NCBI GenBank assembly: GCA_050732635.1
Contig: JBOHRE010000094.1
Location: 1-11,970 of the forward strand
Reading direction: 5' to 3'
Source: JBOHRE01 sp050732635
Lineage (GTDB): Bacteria > Gemmatimonadota > Gemmatimonadetes > Longimicrobiales > RSA9
Length of the DNA: 11,970 nt
Under the pieces are notes generated by a model. That model saw nothing but the letters and a program-made list of their open reading frames with translations. It was not told the origin of the DNA and did not search any database. A program made the translations under genes and the position numbers. Shown here in pieces: positions 1-6,735 of the stretch. Position 1 is the stretch's first letter. Each line of letters opens with the position of its first letter.

Positions 1-300
1 GAGCACACCCGCGGCCAGCGCCCATGACAGCCGCCGCGTCGGCCTGCGTGGGAGCATCGAGCGGCCGGGCCGCACGTGTGGTGCGGATGTTCCGGCGGCG
101 GCGCTGGCGACCCGCGCCTGCAAGCCCGCCGGCGCCTGCACGGCCGCGCGCCGTACCCTACTGATCAGCGCCGCCTCGGCAGAACACGCGTCGCAGTGCG
201 CCAGATGCCCCTGCAGCCGAACCGCCACCTCGCCGCTCAGAGCACCGGCCAGCAGCTCCGGCAGCCGATCCCGAACCTCGGCACAATCGGTCGTTTTCAT
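1..300 (-). CDS. Anti-sigma factor with zinc-binding (zf-HC2/ZAS) N-terminus, partial
   Basis: The first 100 codons of a gene that runs off the left edge. The ATG at 300-298 overlaps the stop of the sigma-factor gene (ATGA), and a GAGGGAG Shine-Dalgarno lies inside the sigma gene's last codons, so the two are translationally coupled. The product starts MKTTDCAEVRDRLPELLAGA and carries HLAHCDAC at residues 32-39. That is the HxxxCxxC zinc motif of ZAS anti-sigma domains, and Cys6 could be the fourth ligand. A linker rich in Ala, Arg and Pro follows, and the visible part ends RRLSWALAAGVL, which looks like positive residues leading into a membrane helix. Known for the family: such proteins hold the partner ECF sigma factor inactive, often at the membrane, until a signal releases it. 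The signal and the C-terminal half are outside the window. The pairing with the adjacent sigma factor is inferred from the overlap. Confidence 0.85.
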   Translation of the reverse strand, partial: MKTTDCAEVRDRLPELLAGALSGEVAVRLQGHLAHCDACSAEAALISRVRRAAVQAPAGLQARVASAAAGTSAPHVRPGRSMLPRRPTRRLSWALAAGVL

Positions 301-857
301 GAGAGCAGCTCCCTCAACCGCTTGATTCCATGATGGTAGTTCACGCGGGCAGAGGCTTCACTGCAGTCGATGATCGCGCCGATCTCCCGGTAGCTCAGTC
401 CCTCGTGAACCCGCAGCGAAACTGCCATTCGCTGCTTCTCCGGCAAGCGTGCGAGCGCGCCCTCGACACGCTCGACCTCCGAGCGCGCGACCGCGCGTCC
501 TTCCGGATCATCGGCGGCCGCGAGCGCCTCGCGCTCCGGTAATGGGTCTTCGCGACGTCGCCCGCTACGCCGCTGCGCCGTATACGCCGTGTTCAGCGCG
601 ATGCGCAGTACCCAGGTGCGAAAGCTCGCATCCCCACGGAATTCCGGCAGGCCGCGGAGTGCGAGCAGCCATGCCTCCTGCGCCGCGTCCTCGGCCGCAT
701 CCGGATCGCGCAGGATGCCACGGATGAGCCGGTATACACCGTCCAGGTGACGCGCGATCAGCGCCTCCGCAGCTTCGGCGTCGCCCGCCCGCGCCCTTGC
801 CACGAGCGGCGCATCCGGGTCCGAGCCCTGGACCGCCCGATCGCTCCCATTCACCAT
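297..857 (-). CDS. RNA polymerase ECF sigma factor (sigma-70 family)
   Basis: A protein of about 186 residues, the usual size for an ECF sigma factor, with only regions 2 and 4. Region 2 covers about residues 18-95 and includes AEDAAQEAWLLALRGL and FRGDASFRTWVLRIALN, the core-polymerase and -10 recognition segment. Region 4 covers about residues 125-182: LARLPEKQRMAVSLR, then the helix-turn-helix GLSYREIGAIIDCSEASARV and HHGIKRLREL. It would direct RNA polymerase to a small regulon, probably including its own operon. Start choice: GTG (860), ATG (857) and GTG (854) follow one another; I take the ATG, but no good Shine-Dalgarno precedes any of them. A perfect inverted repeat at 865-881 sits directly in front. 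The gene overlaps the anti-sigma gene by four bases. The family is certain; the regulon and inducing signal are not visible. Confidence 0.92.
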   Translation of the reverse strand: MVNGSDRAVQGSDPDAPLVARARAGDAEAAEALIARHLDGVYRLIRGILRDPDAAEDAAQEAWLLALRGLPEFRGDASFRTWVLRIALNTAYTAQRRSGRRREDPLPEREALAAADDPEGRAVARSEVERVEGALARLPEKQRMAVSLRVHEGLSYREIGAIIDCSEASARVNYHHGIKRLRELLS

Positions 858-861
858 CACT

Positions 862-885
862 CAGACGCGCGCAGCGCGCGTTCTG
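862..885 (-). promoter_or_regulatory. Inverted repeat abutting the sigma-factor start
   Basis: ACGCGCGC and GCGCGCGT (865-872 and 874-881) form a perfect 8-bp inverted repeat around one central base. Three more pairs (862-864 with 883-885) extend it across a one-base bulge. It ends one base before the first possible start codon of the sigma-factor gene, where the Shine-Dalgarno should be. As RNA it would hide the ribosome-binding region (the one-base centre means the innermost pairs must open to form a loop); as DNA it could be an operator. Either role is inference. Confidence 0.4.
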
Positions 886-905
886 TAAAACCCTGCAAAC
901 GACGA

Positions 906-934
906 CGCCCCGCCGGCAGCCGCCGGGCGGGGCG
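906..934 (-). terminator. Hairpin terminator behind the HU gene
   Basis: CGCCCCGCCGGC (906-917) pairs with GCCGGGCGGGGCG (922-934) across a four-base loop, with one bulged G, giving a very stable GC stem about 32 bases past the HU stop. On the minus strand the following bases contain TTT and then TTTT but no continuous U tract, so this is a weak-tract intrinsic terminator or a stabilising 3' hairpin. It separates the HU transcript from the sigma/anti-sigma pair. Confidence 0.55.
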
Positions 935-965
935 ATCGTTCGAGCGGACGCATGCGTCGGCTCGG

Positions 966-1247
966 CTATTTCTCGACCTGGATGCGCAGGTCCTTCGATG
1001 GCTTGAACACCGGCACCGGACGCGACGGCACCTCGACCGGATCGCCCGTGCGCGGGTTCCGCGCCATGCGCGACTTCCGTTCGCGAACCTTGAAGGTCCC
1101 GAACCCGCGGATCTCGATGTGCTGGTGCTCCGCCAGCGCCTTCTTGATCGCGTTCAACAGCCCGTCGACTACCAGGGCGCAGTCCTTCTTCGTGATGCCA
1201 GGGCCGATCGCCTCGGCGACCTGCTCGACGAGATCCGCTTTCGTCAT
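966..1247 (-). CDS. hup: HU-family histone-like DNA-binding protein
   Basis: A 93-residue protein matching the length of HU/IHF subunits (about 90). The N-terminal helical dimerisation half is MTKADLVEQVAEAIG followed by KKDCALVVDGLLNAIKKAL. The family signature begins at residue 46 (IRGFGTFKVRERKSRMARN), and RNPRTG (63-68) is the tip of the DNA-binding arm, whose proline intercalates into bent DNA. The C-terminus VFKPSKDLR returns to the body. It bends and compacts nucleoid DNA as a dimer. The start is secure: a purine-rich GAGGGAGAGGAG lies immediately upstream of the ATG. It is preceded by a 334-bp gap to carA holding a candidate promoter, and followed by a GC hairpin. HU and IHF-type subunits are not easily separated by sequence alone; the generic HU call is firm, the symbol less so. 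Confidence 0.95.
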   Translation of the reverse strand: MTKADLVEQVAEAIGPGITKKDCALVVDGLLNAIKKALAEHQHIEIRGFGTFKVRERKSRMARNPRTGDPVEVPSRPVPVFKPSKDLRIQVEK

Positions 1248-1483
1248 GTCTCCTCTCCCTCACGGGATCTGGTTCTGTCTCGGGCAACAACCGCTCGCGC
1301 CCCCGATCCGCCAGCGGCGCGGGCCTTCCGATCCGCGGGTCTCAGCGCCCGCTCCCCAGAGCGCCGGGACGCCATCCGTTTCCGGCGCCCGTTCACCGGC
1401 GCACGATGGCCTGCAACGGCCCTGCGCTCACGGATCCAGGTAGCTGGCTGAGAAGGTCGGGAATGCCAGCGGCCGGGTACGGC

Positions 1484-1511
1484 CAGGACCGCGGCTCGAC
1501 CGCGGCTCCTG
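1484..1511 (-). repeat. Strong hairpin in the HU leader
   Basis: CAGGACCGCGG (1484-1494) pairs with CCGCGG (1500-1505) and TCCTG (1507-1511), skipping one bulged base at 1506, with a five-base loop at 1495-1499. It starts about 20 bases downstream of the candidate HU promoter, so it would be at the 5' end of the transcript, where such stems commonly protect mRNA or regulate it. No U tract follows, so a terminator for carA is less likely. Confidence 0.4.
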
Positions 1512-1533
1512 TCGGCGTCGCCAACTCTTTATC

Positions 1534-1562
1534 TTTAAACGCGATAGGGACCGTTATGTTAA
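1534..1562 (-). promoter_or_regulatory. Candidate sigma-70 promoter for the HU gene
   Basis: On the minus strand TTAACA (1562-1557) and TTTAAA (1539-1534) are separated by 17 bases, resembling -35 and -10 hexamers (4 of 6 matches to TATAAT at -10). A shifted -10, TAAAGA, is also possible. Support comes from the sharp AT-rich island here and from the absence of a better candidate between this point and the HU start. Transcription would begin near 1525, giving a leader of about 280 bases. Confidence 0.45.
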
Positions 1563-1581
1563 CCCTCTCGCGAATCCGGCG

Positions 1582-2817
1582 TCAAGCCTTTTCGGCGCCC
1601 CGTCCGGGCGACGCCGTGCGTTCACCTGCCGGCGTAGCGGCTGCCCTGGCGCCACAGTGCTCTGCCAGGGCCGCGGCGAATCGGTCGAACAGGTACTGCG
1701 AATCGTGCGGCCCGGGTGCCGCTTCGGGGTGATACTGGACGCTGAAGACGGGTAGCTCCCGGTGCTCGAGCCCTTCGACCGTGCCGTCGTTCAGGTTCAC
1801 GTGCGTCAGCCGCAGGCCCGGCGCACCGAGGATCTCGTCGCCATCTCCAGCGCGGACCGCGAAGCCGTGGTTCTGAGCCGTGATCTCGATCTCGCCGGTC
1901 TCCAGCCGTCGCACCGGGTGGTTCCCGCCGCGGTGGCCGTAGAGCAGCTTGTAGGTCTCACCGCCGAAGGCGCGCGCGATCAGCTGGTGCCCCAGGCAGA
2001 TGCCGAAGATCGGTCGCCCCGTTTCGGCAATGCGACGGATCGCTGCGAGCGCCGGCGCGACGGCCTGCGGATCACCCGGGCCGTTCGACAGAAACAGCCC
2101 GTCCGGCTCCAGCTTGAGCACCGCCTCCAGAGGCGCGCCCGCGGGCATCACGGTCACCCGGCAGCCGCGCTCCGCCAGCAGCTTCGGCGAGTGCGATTTG
2201 ATCCCGAAATCGTAGGCGACGACGTGGAATCGCGCAGCGCCGCCCGAGGCCGGCACGTCGTACGCCGCGGCCGTGGTCACCGTGCCGGTGAGGTCGAGGT
2301 TCTCCATTCGCGGATGGGCAGCGATCCGCGCCCTGACCTCCGCTTCGTCGACATCGCCGGCCGCGAGCGCGCCGCGCATGGCGCCCGCGGATCGGATGTG
2401 CCGCGTCAATGCGCGTGTGTCGACCTCGCTGAGTGCCGGAACGCCATGCGACGCCAGGTACGCAGCGAGCGAGCCCTCCGCTCGCCAGCCCGTGTGGAAG
2501 CGACTCATCTCGCGCACGACGAGTCCCGTCACCTGTGGCCGCGCCGACTCGGAATCACTCCGGGCGACGCCGTAGTTGCCGATCAGCGGGTACGTCATCG
2601 TGACGATCTGACCCGCATAGGACGGGTCCGTCAGCACCTCCTGGTATCCCGTCATCGACGTGTTGAAGACGACTTCGCCCACGGCGATGCCGTCCACGCC
2701 GAACGTGACGCCCTGGAAGCGGCGGCCGTCCTCGAGCAACAGAAAGCCTGTCCGAAACAACCTGGTTCTGGGTGTGGGTGGGTCGGAGAGAGTTGCGGCC
2801 GTTGAAGTTAGCTCCAT
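1582..2817 (-). CDS. carA: Carbamoyl-phosphate synthase small (glutaminase) subunit
   Basis: This subunit hydrolyses glutamine and passes ammonia to CarB, which makes carbamoyl phosphate for pyrimidine and arginine synthesis in the cytoplasm. The N-terminal CPSase domain begins at about residue 24 (GFLLLEDGRRFQG) and includes NTSMTGYQEVLTDPSYAGQ. The class I glutamine amidotransferase domain follows from about residue 197 (VVAYDFGIK). The nucleophile is Cys274 in FGICLGHQ; KLLYGHRGGNHPV follows, and the catalytic His363 and Glu365 are in QYHPEA. The length of 411 residues is a little above the usual 380. The ATG start gives about 22 extra N-terminal residues (MELTSTAATLSDPPTPRTRL) and has only a weak GGGG in front; a TTG at residue 20 is an alternative start. 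The tail after residue 388 is low-complexity. carB is not adjacent, and the RNase HI gene diverges 154 bp upstream. Confidence 0.96.
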   Translation of the reverse strand: MELTSTAATLSDPPTPRTRLFRTGFLLLEDGRRFQGVTFGVDGIAVGEVVFNTSMTGYQEVLTDPSYAGQIVTMTYPLIGNYGVARSDSESARPQVTGLVVREMSRFHTGWRAEGSLAAYLASHGVPALSEVDTRALTRHIRSAGAMRGALAAGDVDEAEVRARIAAHPRMENLDLTGTVTTAAAYDVPASGGAARFHVVAYDFGIKSHSPKLLAERGCRVTVMPAGAPLEAVLKLEPDGLFLSNGPGDPQAVAPALAAIRRIAETGRPIFGICLGHQLIARAFGGETYKLLYGHRGGNHPVRRLETGEIEITAQNHGFAVRAGDGDEILGAPGLRLTHVNLNDGTVEGLEHRELPVFSVQYHPEAAPGPHDSQYLFDRFAAALAEHCGARAAATPAGERTASPGRGAEKA

Positions 2818-2971
2818 CCCCCGAGCCCGGCAAGGCGCGTCTGGGATCGCTCGGTCTGCGTTCGTTCAGAGCCCGCGATCGACGGCTTCGGGGCTCCGCT
2901 CACTCGGCGGCCGGCGTGATCGGTTGGGGGGAGGTGGTTCGAGAAACGAGAACAGCAGTAAGTTGGCGGGC

Positions 2972-3556
2972 ATGGCAGCGCCATTGGTTCACATCTACGC
3001 CGACGAGTCGTGTCTCGGGAACCAGTTCATGGACCGGGATTCGCCGGGTGGCGCGGGCGCACTGCTCGAGTTCTGGCGCGGTGAGCGCTGGGAACGGCGC
3101 GACCTGTGGTCGAGTGAGCGGGCCACCACGAACAACCGGATGGCCCTGATCGGCGCCGCAGAGGCGCTCGGGGCGTTGCGCCGGCCATGCCGCATCGTCT
3201 TCACCTCCGACTCGCAGTACCTGGTCCTCGGCATGACCGACTGGGTGCGCGGCTGGGAGAGCCGTGGCTGGCGGCGCAAGGGTGGAGCGATCGAGAATCT
3301 CGATCTCTGGCAGCGATTGATCGAAGCGGGGCGACGCCACCAGATCCGTTGGGTCTGGGTGCGCGGCCACGCGGGCCACCCGCAGAACGAGTACGCGAAT
3401 GATCTCGCGGTCCGCGCCGCGAAGGAACAGAGCCGCTCCGCTGGACTGGTGCCGTCAGGCTTCGAGGCCTGGCTCGAGGCGCAGCGGGAAGAGAGCGGCC
3501 GCTACGTCGACTTCATCGAGCATGCCCCGCCAGCGTCGGAGGCCGAGCCGCGTTAG
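2972..3556 (+). CDS. rnhA: Ribonuclease HI-like protein with altered active site
   Basis: RNase HI cuts the RNA strand of RNA-DNA hybrids. This 194-residue protein has YADESCLGN (9-17, catalytic Asp11), TTNNRM (52-57), TSDSQY (78-83, Asp80), a handle region WVRGWESRGWRRKGG, NLDLWQRL (109-116), and VRGHAGHPQNEYANDLA (130-146), with the conserved His133 and Asp144. The canonical catalytic Glu (E. coli Glu48, in RMEL) is Ala58 here (RMAL), and the Gly after the first Asp is Glu12. There is also a short insertion after LGN (QFMDRDS) and a C-terminal tail of about 40 residues beyond the 155-residue E. coli form. The frame is open much further upstream, but homology begins at this ATG; a TTG nine bases earlier is possible. 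No strong Shine-Dalgarno is visible. It is the only plus-strand gene in the window. The fold assignment is firm; normal activity is not. Confidence 0.92.
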   Translation: MAAPLVHIYADESCLGNQFMDRDSPGGAGALLEFWRGERWERRDLWSSERATTNNRMALIGAAEALGALRRPCRIVFTSDSQYLVLGMTDWVRGWESRGWRRKGGAIENLDLWQRLIEAGRRHQIRWVWVRGHAGHPQNEYANDLAVRAAKEQSRSAGLVPSGFEAWLEAQREESGRYVDFIEHAPPASEAEPR

Positions 3557-3653
3557 GCCTCGCAGGGGCGCAGCCGCCGCTGGCTGGGCGCGCGCCGCGC
3601 GGCGATCGTCGCGCACCTCCAGCCGATCGACTGAGCCCCGTCGTAAACGCAGA

Positions 3654-3686
3654 CTGCCCCGCTCGCAGTAGGCGCGAACGGGGCAG
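3654..3686. terminator. Hairpin between convergent RNase HI and receptor genes
   Basis: CTGCCCCGCTCGC (3654-3666) pairs with GCGAACGGGGCAG (3674-3686) with one internal mismatch and a seven-base loop. It lies 98 bases past the RNase HI stop and 21 bases past the receptor stop on the opposite strand, so it could serve both. The minus-strand side continues TCTGCGTTTAC, a poor U tract; the plus side has none. The position between convergent genes is the main support. Confidence 0.55.
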
Positions 3687-3706
3687 CCGCGGCGTTAGGC
3701 CGGTGC

Positions 3707-6496
3707 TCAGAACAACGAGCTCTGCACGCGCACGTTCATAAAGACGTAACGGCCATTCATGTGCAGTCCGGACGAGCTGTAGAAGGGGAAGATCCCGAGG
3801 AAGTCGAACCCCTCGGGGCGCACCGCCGGCCGCTCGTTCGTGAGGTTTTCGGCGCCGACGGTCAGGTCGATTCCGTCGCGGACGCGGAGCGAGAGCTCGC
3901 CATCCAGGACGGTGTGCGGCCCGTTGTCCAGGAACGTCGCGGGCGTCTCCTCCAGACGGAACGCCTGCACGCCATAGTAGTTGGCGGACAGACTCACGCG
4001 GCCGCGGCCGTTCTGGTAGCGGGTACGCAGCGTCGCGCGGTCCTCGGGCCGGCCGTTCTCCATGGCGTACCGCTCGTCGCTGTCGAAGACCTGCTCCCGC
4101 AGCTCGGCGATCACCGGCGGCACGCGCACGTCCGTGACGTCGAGCGTGTTCCGGTTGTACTGCGCGATAGCCTCGAGGTAATCATCGCCGCCCAGCGGCT
4201 GGCGGTACCGTGCCGTCAGGTCGAGCCCGCGAGTGCGCGTGTCCACGCCGTTCATGAAGAACTTCACGGTCGGCGCCCCGTACTGCGCGAGCAGGCGCTC
4301 GACGGTGGGGCCCTCGAGCGAGCCACTCAGGATGATGCGGTCGTCTACGTCGATCTGGTAACCGTCGACGGTGAAAGTCAGGTTCTCGGTCGGCGAGAAC
4401 GCCAGGCCACCGCTCAGATTGGTCGATCGCTCTTCCTTCAGCGGCTGCGCGCCGAGCGCCTTCGCTTCGGGCGAGCTGACCGGGATCTCGCCGATCTCGT
4501 ATGCGATCTGGTTGCCCGGGTTGTCGGGGTCGGACCGGAATCCGGTCGACACGTGCGCGTAATAACTCTGATTGATATTCGGCGCGCGGAAGCCGGTGCT
4601 CGCGGCGGCGCGGATAATGAACTGCTCCCATGGCTGGACCCGCATGGCGAGCTTGCCGGTCAAGGTTGAGCCGAAGTCGCTGTAATTCTCGAAGCGTGCG
4701 GCGCCGGCCAGCCGGAGGCCGCGCACGAGCTCGGCCTCGAGGTCGGAGTAGAGCCCGACGTTTCTGCGCCACTCGTCGACCTCCTGATCCGGGCGGTATC
4801 CGGTGAACACCTGGCTCCCAGGCGCCGCGATGCCGCCGTTGCGGTGCGGGTGCCAGCCGTTGACCCACGACGCAGTCTCGCCCCCTTTGATCTCGAAGTT
4901 GTCGCCGCGCAGCGCCGCGCCGAGGGCGACGTTGAGCGGCGAGGACAGCCCCAGCTCGAGCTCGCGCACGAGGTCGACCGCGCCAATGACCTGGTTGAGG
5001 TGCAGCGTGCCGGCGTAGACGTCGGTCTTGTTCGGCACGCCCGGGTCATCGGCCGTGCCGAGCACGCCGTCCTGACCCGGCGCGCAGGGCGTGTCGAGGC
5101 ACGGCCCGAGCGAGACGTTGTGGCTGTCGAAGATGTCCAGATCGACAGTGTTGCCGCCCCACTGTCCGCTGACATCGTAGCGCCAGGCGCCGAGCAGCCC
5201 CTGGACGCCTGCCACGCCCATGTAGTCCTTCGTGTCGCCGCGGAACTTCGGCAGGAATCCGACGGGGTGGATGGTCGGCCAGTTGCGGTTGTCGATGCCG
5301 CGCCGATAGAAGCCGGAGTGGATATCGCGCCGAAACGTGTAGCCGCCGAACGCGTACAGGCTGTGCACCTGCTCGGCACCGAGGGCGTAGCTCGTGTTGA
5401 AGAAGCCGCCGCCATTGGTCGACAGGCCGTCGCCGATCAGGTGGTTCGGCTGCGGCGCGTCGTTCCGCTTGTCGACGACACGCAGCACGCCGCACTTGCC
5501 GCGTTCGACGGCATCCGCATCGCCGGGTACGATCTGATCACGCGGGTCGGCACCTGCCCGCTCGGTCTTCTGTCGATCGCTGAACATGCCCGCGACCACG
5601 AGCGAGCCGCGGCTGCCCAGCGCCATCCCCGTGCTGGCCGAGGTTTCGATGCGCCGGCCATCGGGATCGAAGCAGGAGGGCCGGTACTGTCCGAGCGTGG
5701 CGGACACCTCCGGCGCATGGATGTCGTTGCGCAGCTGCAGGTTGATCACGCCGGCAATGGCGTCCGAGCCGTATTGCGCCGCCGCGCCGTCACGCAGGAT
5801 CTCCATGCCGCCGATCGCCGACGGCACGATCGCGTTCATGTCGACGCCGCTCGAGCCCGAGCCGCCGGAGGCCGCGCCGAAAACGTGGATTACCGCGGTC
5901 GGGTGGCGCCGCTTGCCGTTGATCAGCACGAGCGAATGGTCAGGGCTGAGCCCGCGAAGCTGGAACGGCCGCACGCCGGACGTGACGTCGGCGATCTGCG
6001 GTCGCGGGAAGTAGATAGCCGGCGAGAGCTCCTCCAGCGCAACCGCCATCTCGAGGTGGGGCGTCGCCTGCACGATCTCCGTTCGCGTGAAGACATCGAC
6101 GGGCACGGCCAGCTCGTCGGCGGCCGTGTGCCGTGCCCGTGAGCCCACGGTCACGGCGATCCGCTCCAGCGCGATGGCCGCTTCTCTCACGCGCAGGTTG
6201 TGCGTCGTCGCCTCGCCCGCGCTCACCGTGACCTGCGCCTCGGCCGTGCTGTAGCCGAGCGTCTCGACGCGCAGGGTGTGGGTGCCGGCCGGCACGTTCA
6301 GCAACAGGAACTGGCCGCGGGAGTCCGTGACCGTCATTCGCCCGGAACCGACGATCTGGACGGTCGCGCCCGCGACCGGCGAACCGCTCTCGGTCAACAC
6401 CGCGCCACGCAGTGATCCGGTCTGCGCGGCCGCCTGCACGGGCAGGAGCAGCAGTACAGCAATCATGGGAATCAGGGCCGGACCGGGGCTTCTCAT
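3707..6496 (-). CDS. TonB-dependent outer-membrane receptor with CarboxypepD_reg-like N-terminal domain
   Basis: A 929-residue receptor. A signal peptide (about residues 1-24, hydrophobic core IAVLLLLPV, ending QAAAQ) is followed by a beta-sandwich carboxypeptidase-regulatory-like domain (27-105; GAVLTESGSPVAGATVQIVG, FLLLNVPAGTHTLRVETLGY). IAVTV at 113-117 is a plausible TonB box. The plug domain is about 128-257, with LRGLSPDHSLVLINGKRRHP and ILRDGAAAQYGSDAIAGVIN. A C-terminal beta-barrel ends in RVQSSLF, the terminal aromatic residue typical of proteins inserted by the BAM complex. It imports a scarce ligand across the outer membrane using TonB-ExbBD energy; the ligand cannot be read from sequence. 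One loop carries four cysteines (275, 335, 466, 471) and an acidic GQDGVLGTADDPG (474-486). The start is secure: GAGGAGG sits five bases before the ATG. It is monocistronic here, with a 388-bp upstream gap. Confidence 0.95.
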   Translation of the reverse strand: MRSPGPALIPMIAVLLLLPVQAAAQTGSLRGAVLTESGSPVAGATVQIVGSGRMTVTDSRGQFLLLNVPAGTHTLRVETLGYSTAEAQVTVSAGEATTHNLRVREAAIALERIAVTVGSRARHTAADELAVPVDVFTRTEIVQATPHLEMAVALEELSPAIYFPRPQIADVTSGVRPFQLRGLSPDHSLVLINGKRRHPTAVIHVFGAASGGSGSSGVDMNAIVPSAIGGMEILRDGAAAQYGSDAIAGVINLQLRNDIHAPEVSATLGQYRPSCFDPDGRRIETSASTGMALGSRGSLVVAGMFSDRQKTERAGADPRDQIVPGDADAVERGKCGVLRVVDKRNDAPQPNHLIGDGLSTNGGGFFNTSYALGAEQVHSLYAFGGYTFRRDIHSGFYRRGIDNRNWPTIHPVGFLPKFRGDTKDYMGVAGVQGLLGAWRYDVSGQWGGNTVDLDIFDSHNVSLGPCLDTPCAPGQDGVLGTADDPGVPNKTDVYAGTLHLNQVIGAVDLVRELELGLSSPLNVALGAALRGDNFEIKGGETASWVNGWHPHRNGGIAAPGSQVFTGYRPDQEVDEWRRNVGLYSDLEAELVRGLRLAGAARFENYSDFGSTLTGKLAMRVQPWEQFIIRAAASTGFRAPNINQSYYAHVSTGFRSDPDNPGNQIAYEIGEIPVSSPEAKALGAQPLKEERSTNLSGGLAFSPTENLTFTVDGYQIDVDDRIILSGSLEGPTVERLLAQYGAPTVKFFMNGVDTRTRGLDLTARYRQPLGGDDYLEAIAQYNRNTLDVTDVRVPPVIAELREQVFDSDERYAMENGRPEDRATLRTRYQNGRGRVSLSANYYGVQAFRLEETPATFLDNGPHTVLDGELSLRVRDGIDLTVGAENLTNERPAVRPEGFDFLGIFPFYSSSGLHMNGRYVFMNVRVQSSLF

Positions 6497-6608
6497 GGTT
6501 CCCTCCTCGAGGTTGGTAACACGGGGCAGCGGCCGCCGGCAGACGCCGCCAGGAGCCTCGTGGGCGGTTGGTCGGCGCTGGGACCGAGCCGATTCTGACG
6601 AACCCTAA

Positions 6609-6629
6609 ACCGGCACCTCGAGCGCCGGT
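6609..6629. repeat. Inverted repeat in the receptor leader
   Basis: ACCGGC (6609-6614) and GCCGGT (6624-6629) form a perfect 6-bp inverted repeat around nine bases that contain the palindrome CTCGAG. It lies about 115 bases upstream of the receptor ATG. It could be a regulator site or an mRNA hairpin; in GC-rich DNA short repeats also arise by chance. Confidence 0.3.
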
Positions 6630-6663
6630 ATCGATCACGCGTTTCGCCGCCGGTGCATACGGC

Positions 6664-6676
6664 CGCGGAATCCGCG
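6664..6676. repeat. Palindrome in the receptor leader
   Basis: CGCGGA and TCCGCG (6664-6669, 6671-6676) form a perfect 6-bp inverted repeat around a single A. It lies about 60 bases downstream of the candidate promoter. A symmetric dimer-binding site is a possible reading; chance is another. Confidence 0.3.
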
Positions 6677-6735
6677 TTGAACGTAGACGATGGCAGGGTG
6701 GTGGCGACCGGCGGTTGAGGCAGGCCGGTGCACCA

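Larger units (their letters stand above)
1248..1581 (-). other. Non-coding gap between carA and HU: HU promoter and long leader
   Basis: This 334-bp stretch has no credible gene on either strand. Its carA-proximal end (about 1524-1565) is a clearly AT-rich island in otherwise GC-rich DNA and holds a promoter-like pair for the minus strand. Next comes a strong hairpin (1484-1511), then roughly 230 bases of GC-rich sequence with no feature I recognise, ending in the HU Shine-Dalgarno. I checked it for tRNA, SRP RNA and known riboswitch cores and found none by eye. It is most simply a long 5' leader of the HU mRNA, though a small RNA cannot be excluded. Confidence 0.5.

Noticed and set aside
1762..2805. 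A 347-codon plus-strand open frame opposite carA
   Set aside because: No domain-like sequence and complete overlap with carA, whose motifs are unmistakable.
2660..2971. A 104-residue upstream extension of the RNase HI frame
   Set aside because: It runs into carA on the other strand and has no family similarity; homology begins exactly at the ATG at 2972.
4844..6142. A 432-codon plus-strand open frame opposite the receptor gene
   Set aside because: Its translation is Arg/Ala/Val-rich with no recognisable domain, it lies fully opposite a well-supported receptor gene, and long antisense frames are expected in GC-rich DNA.
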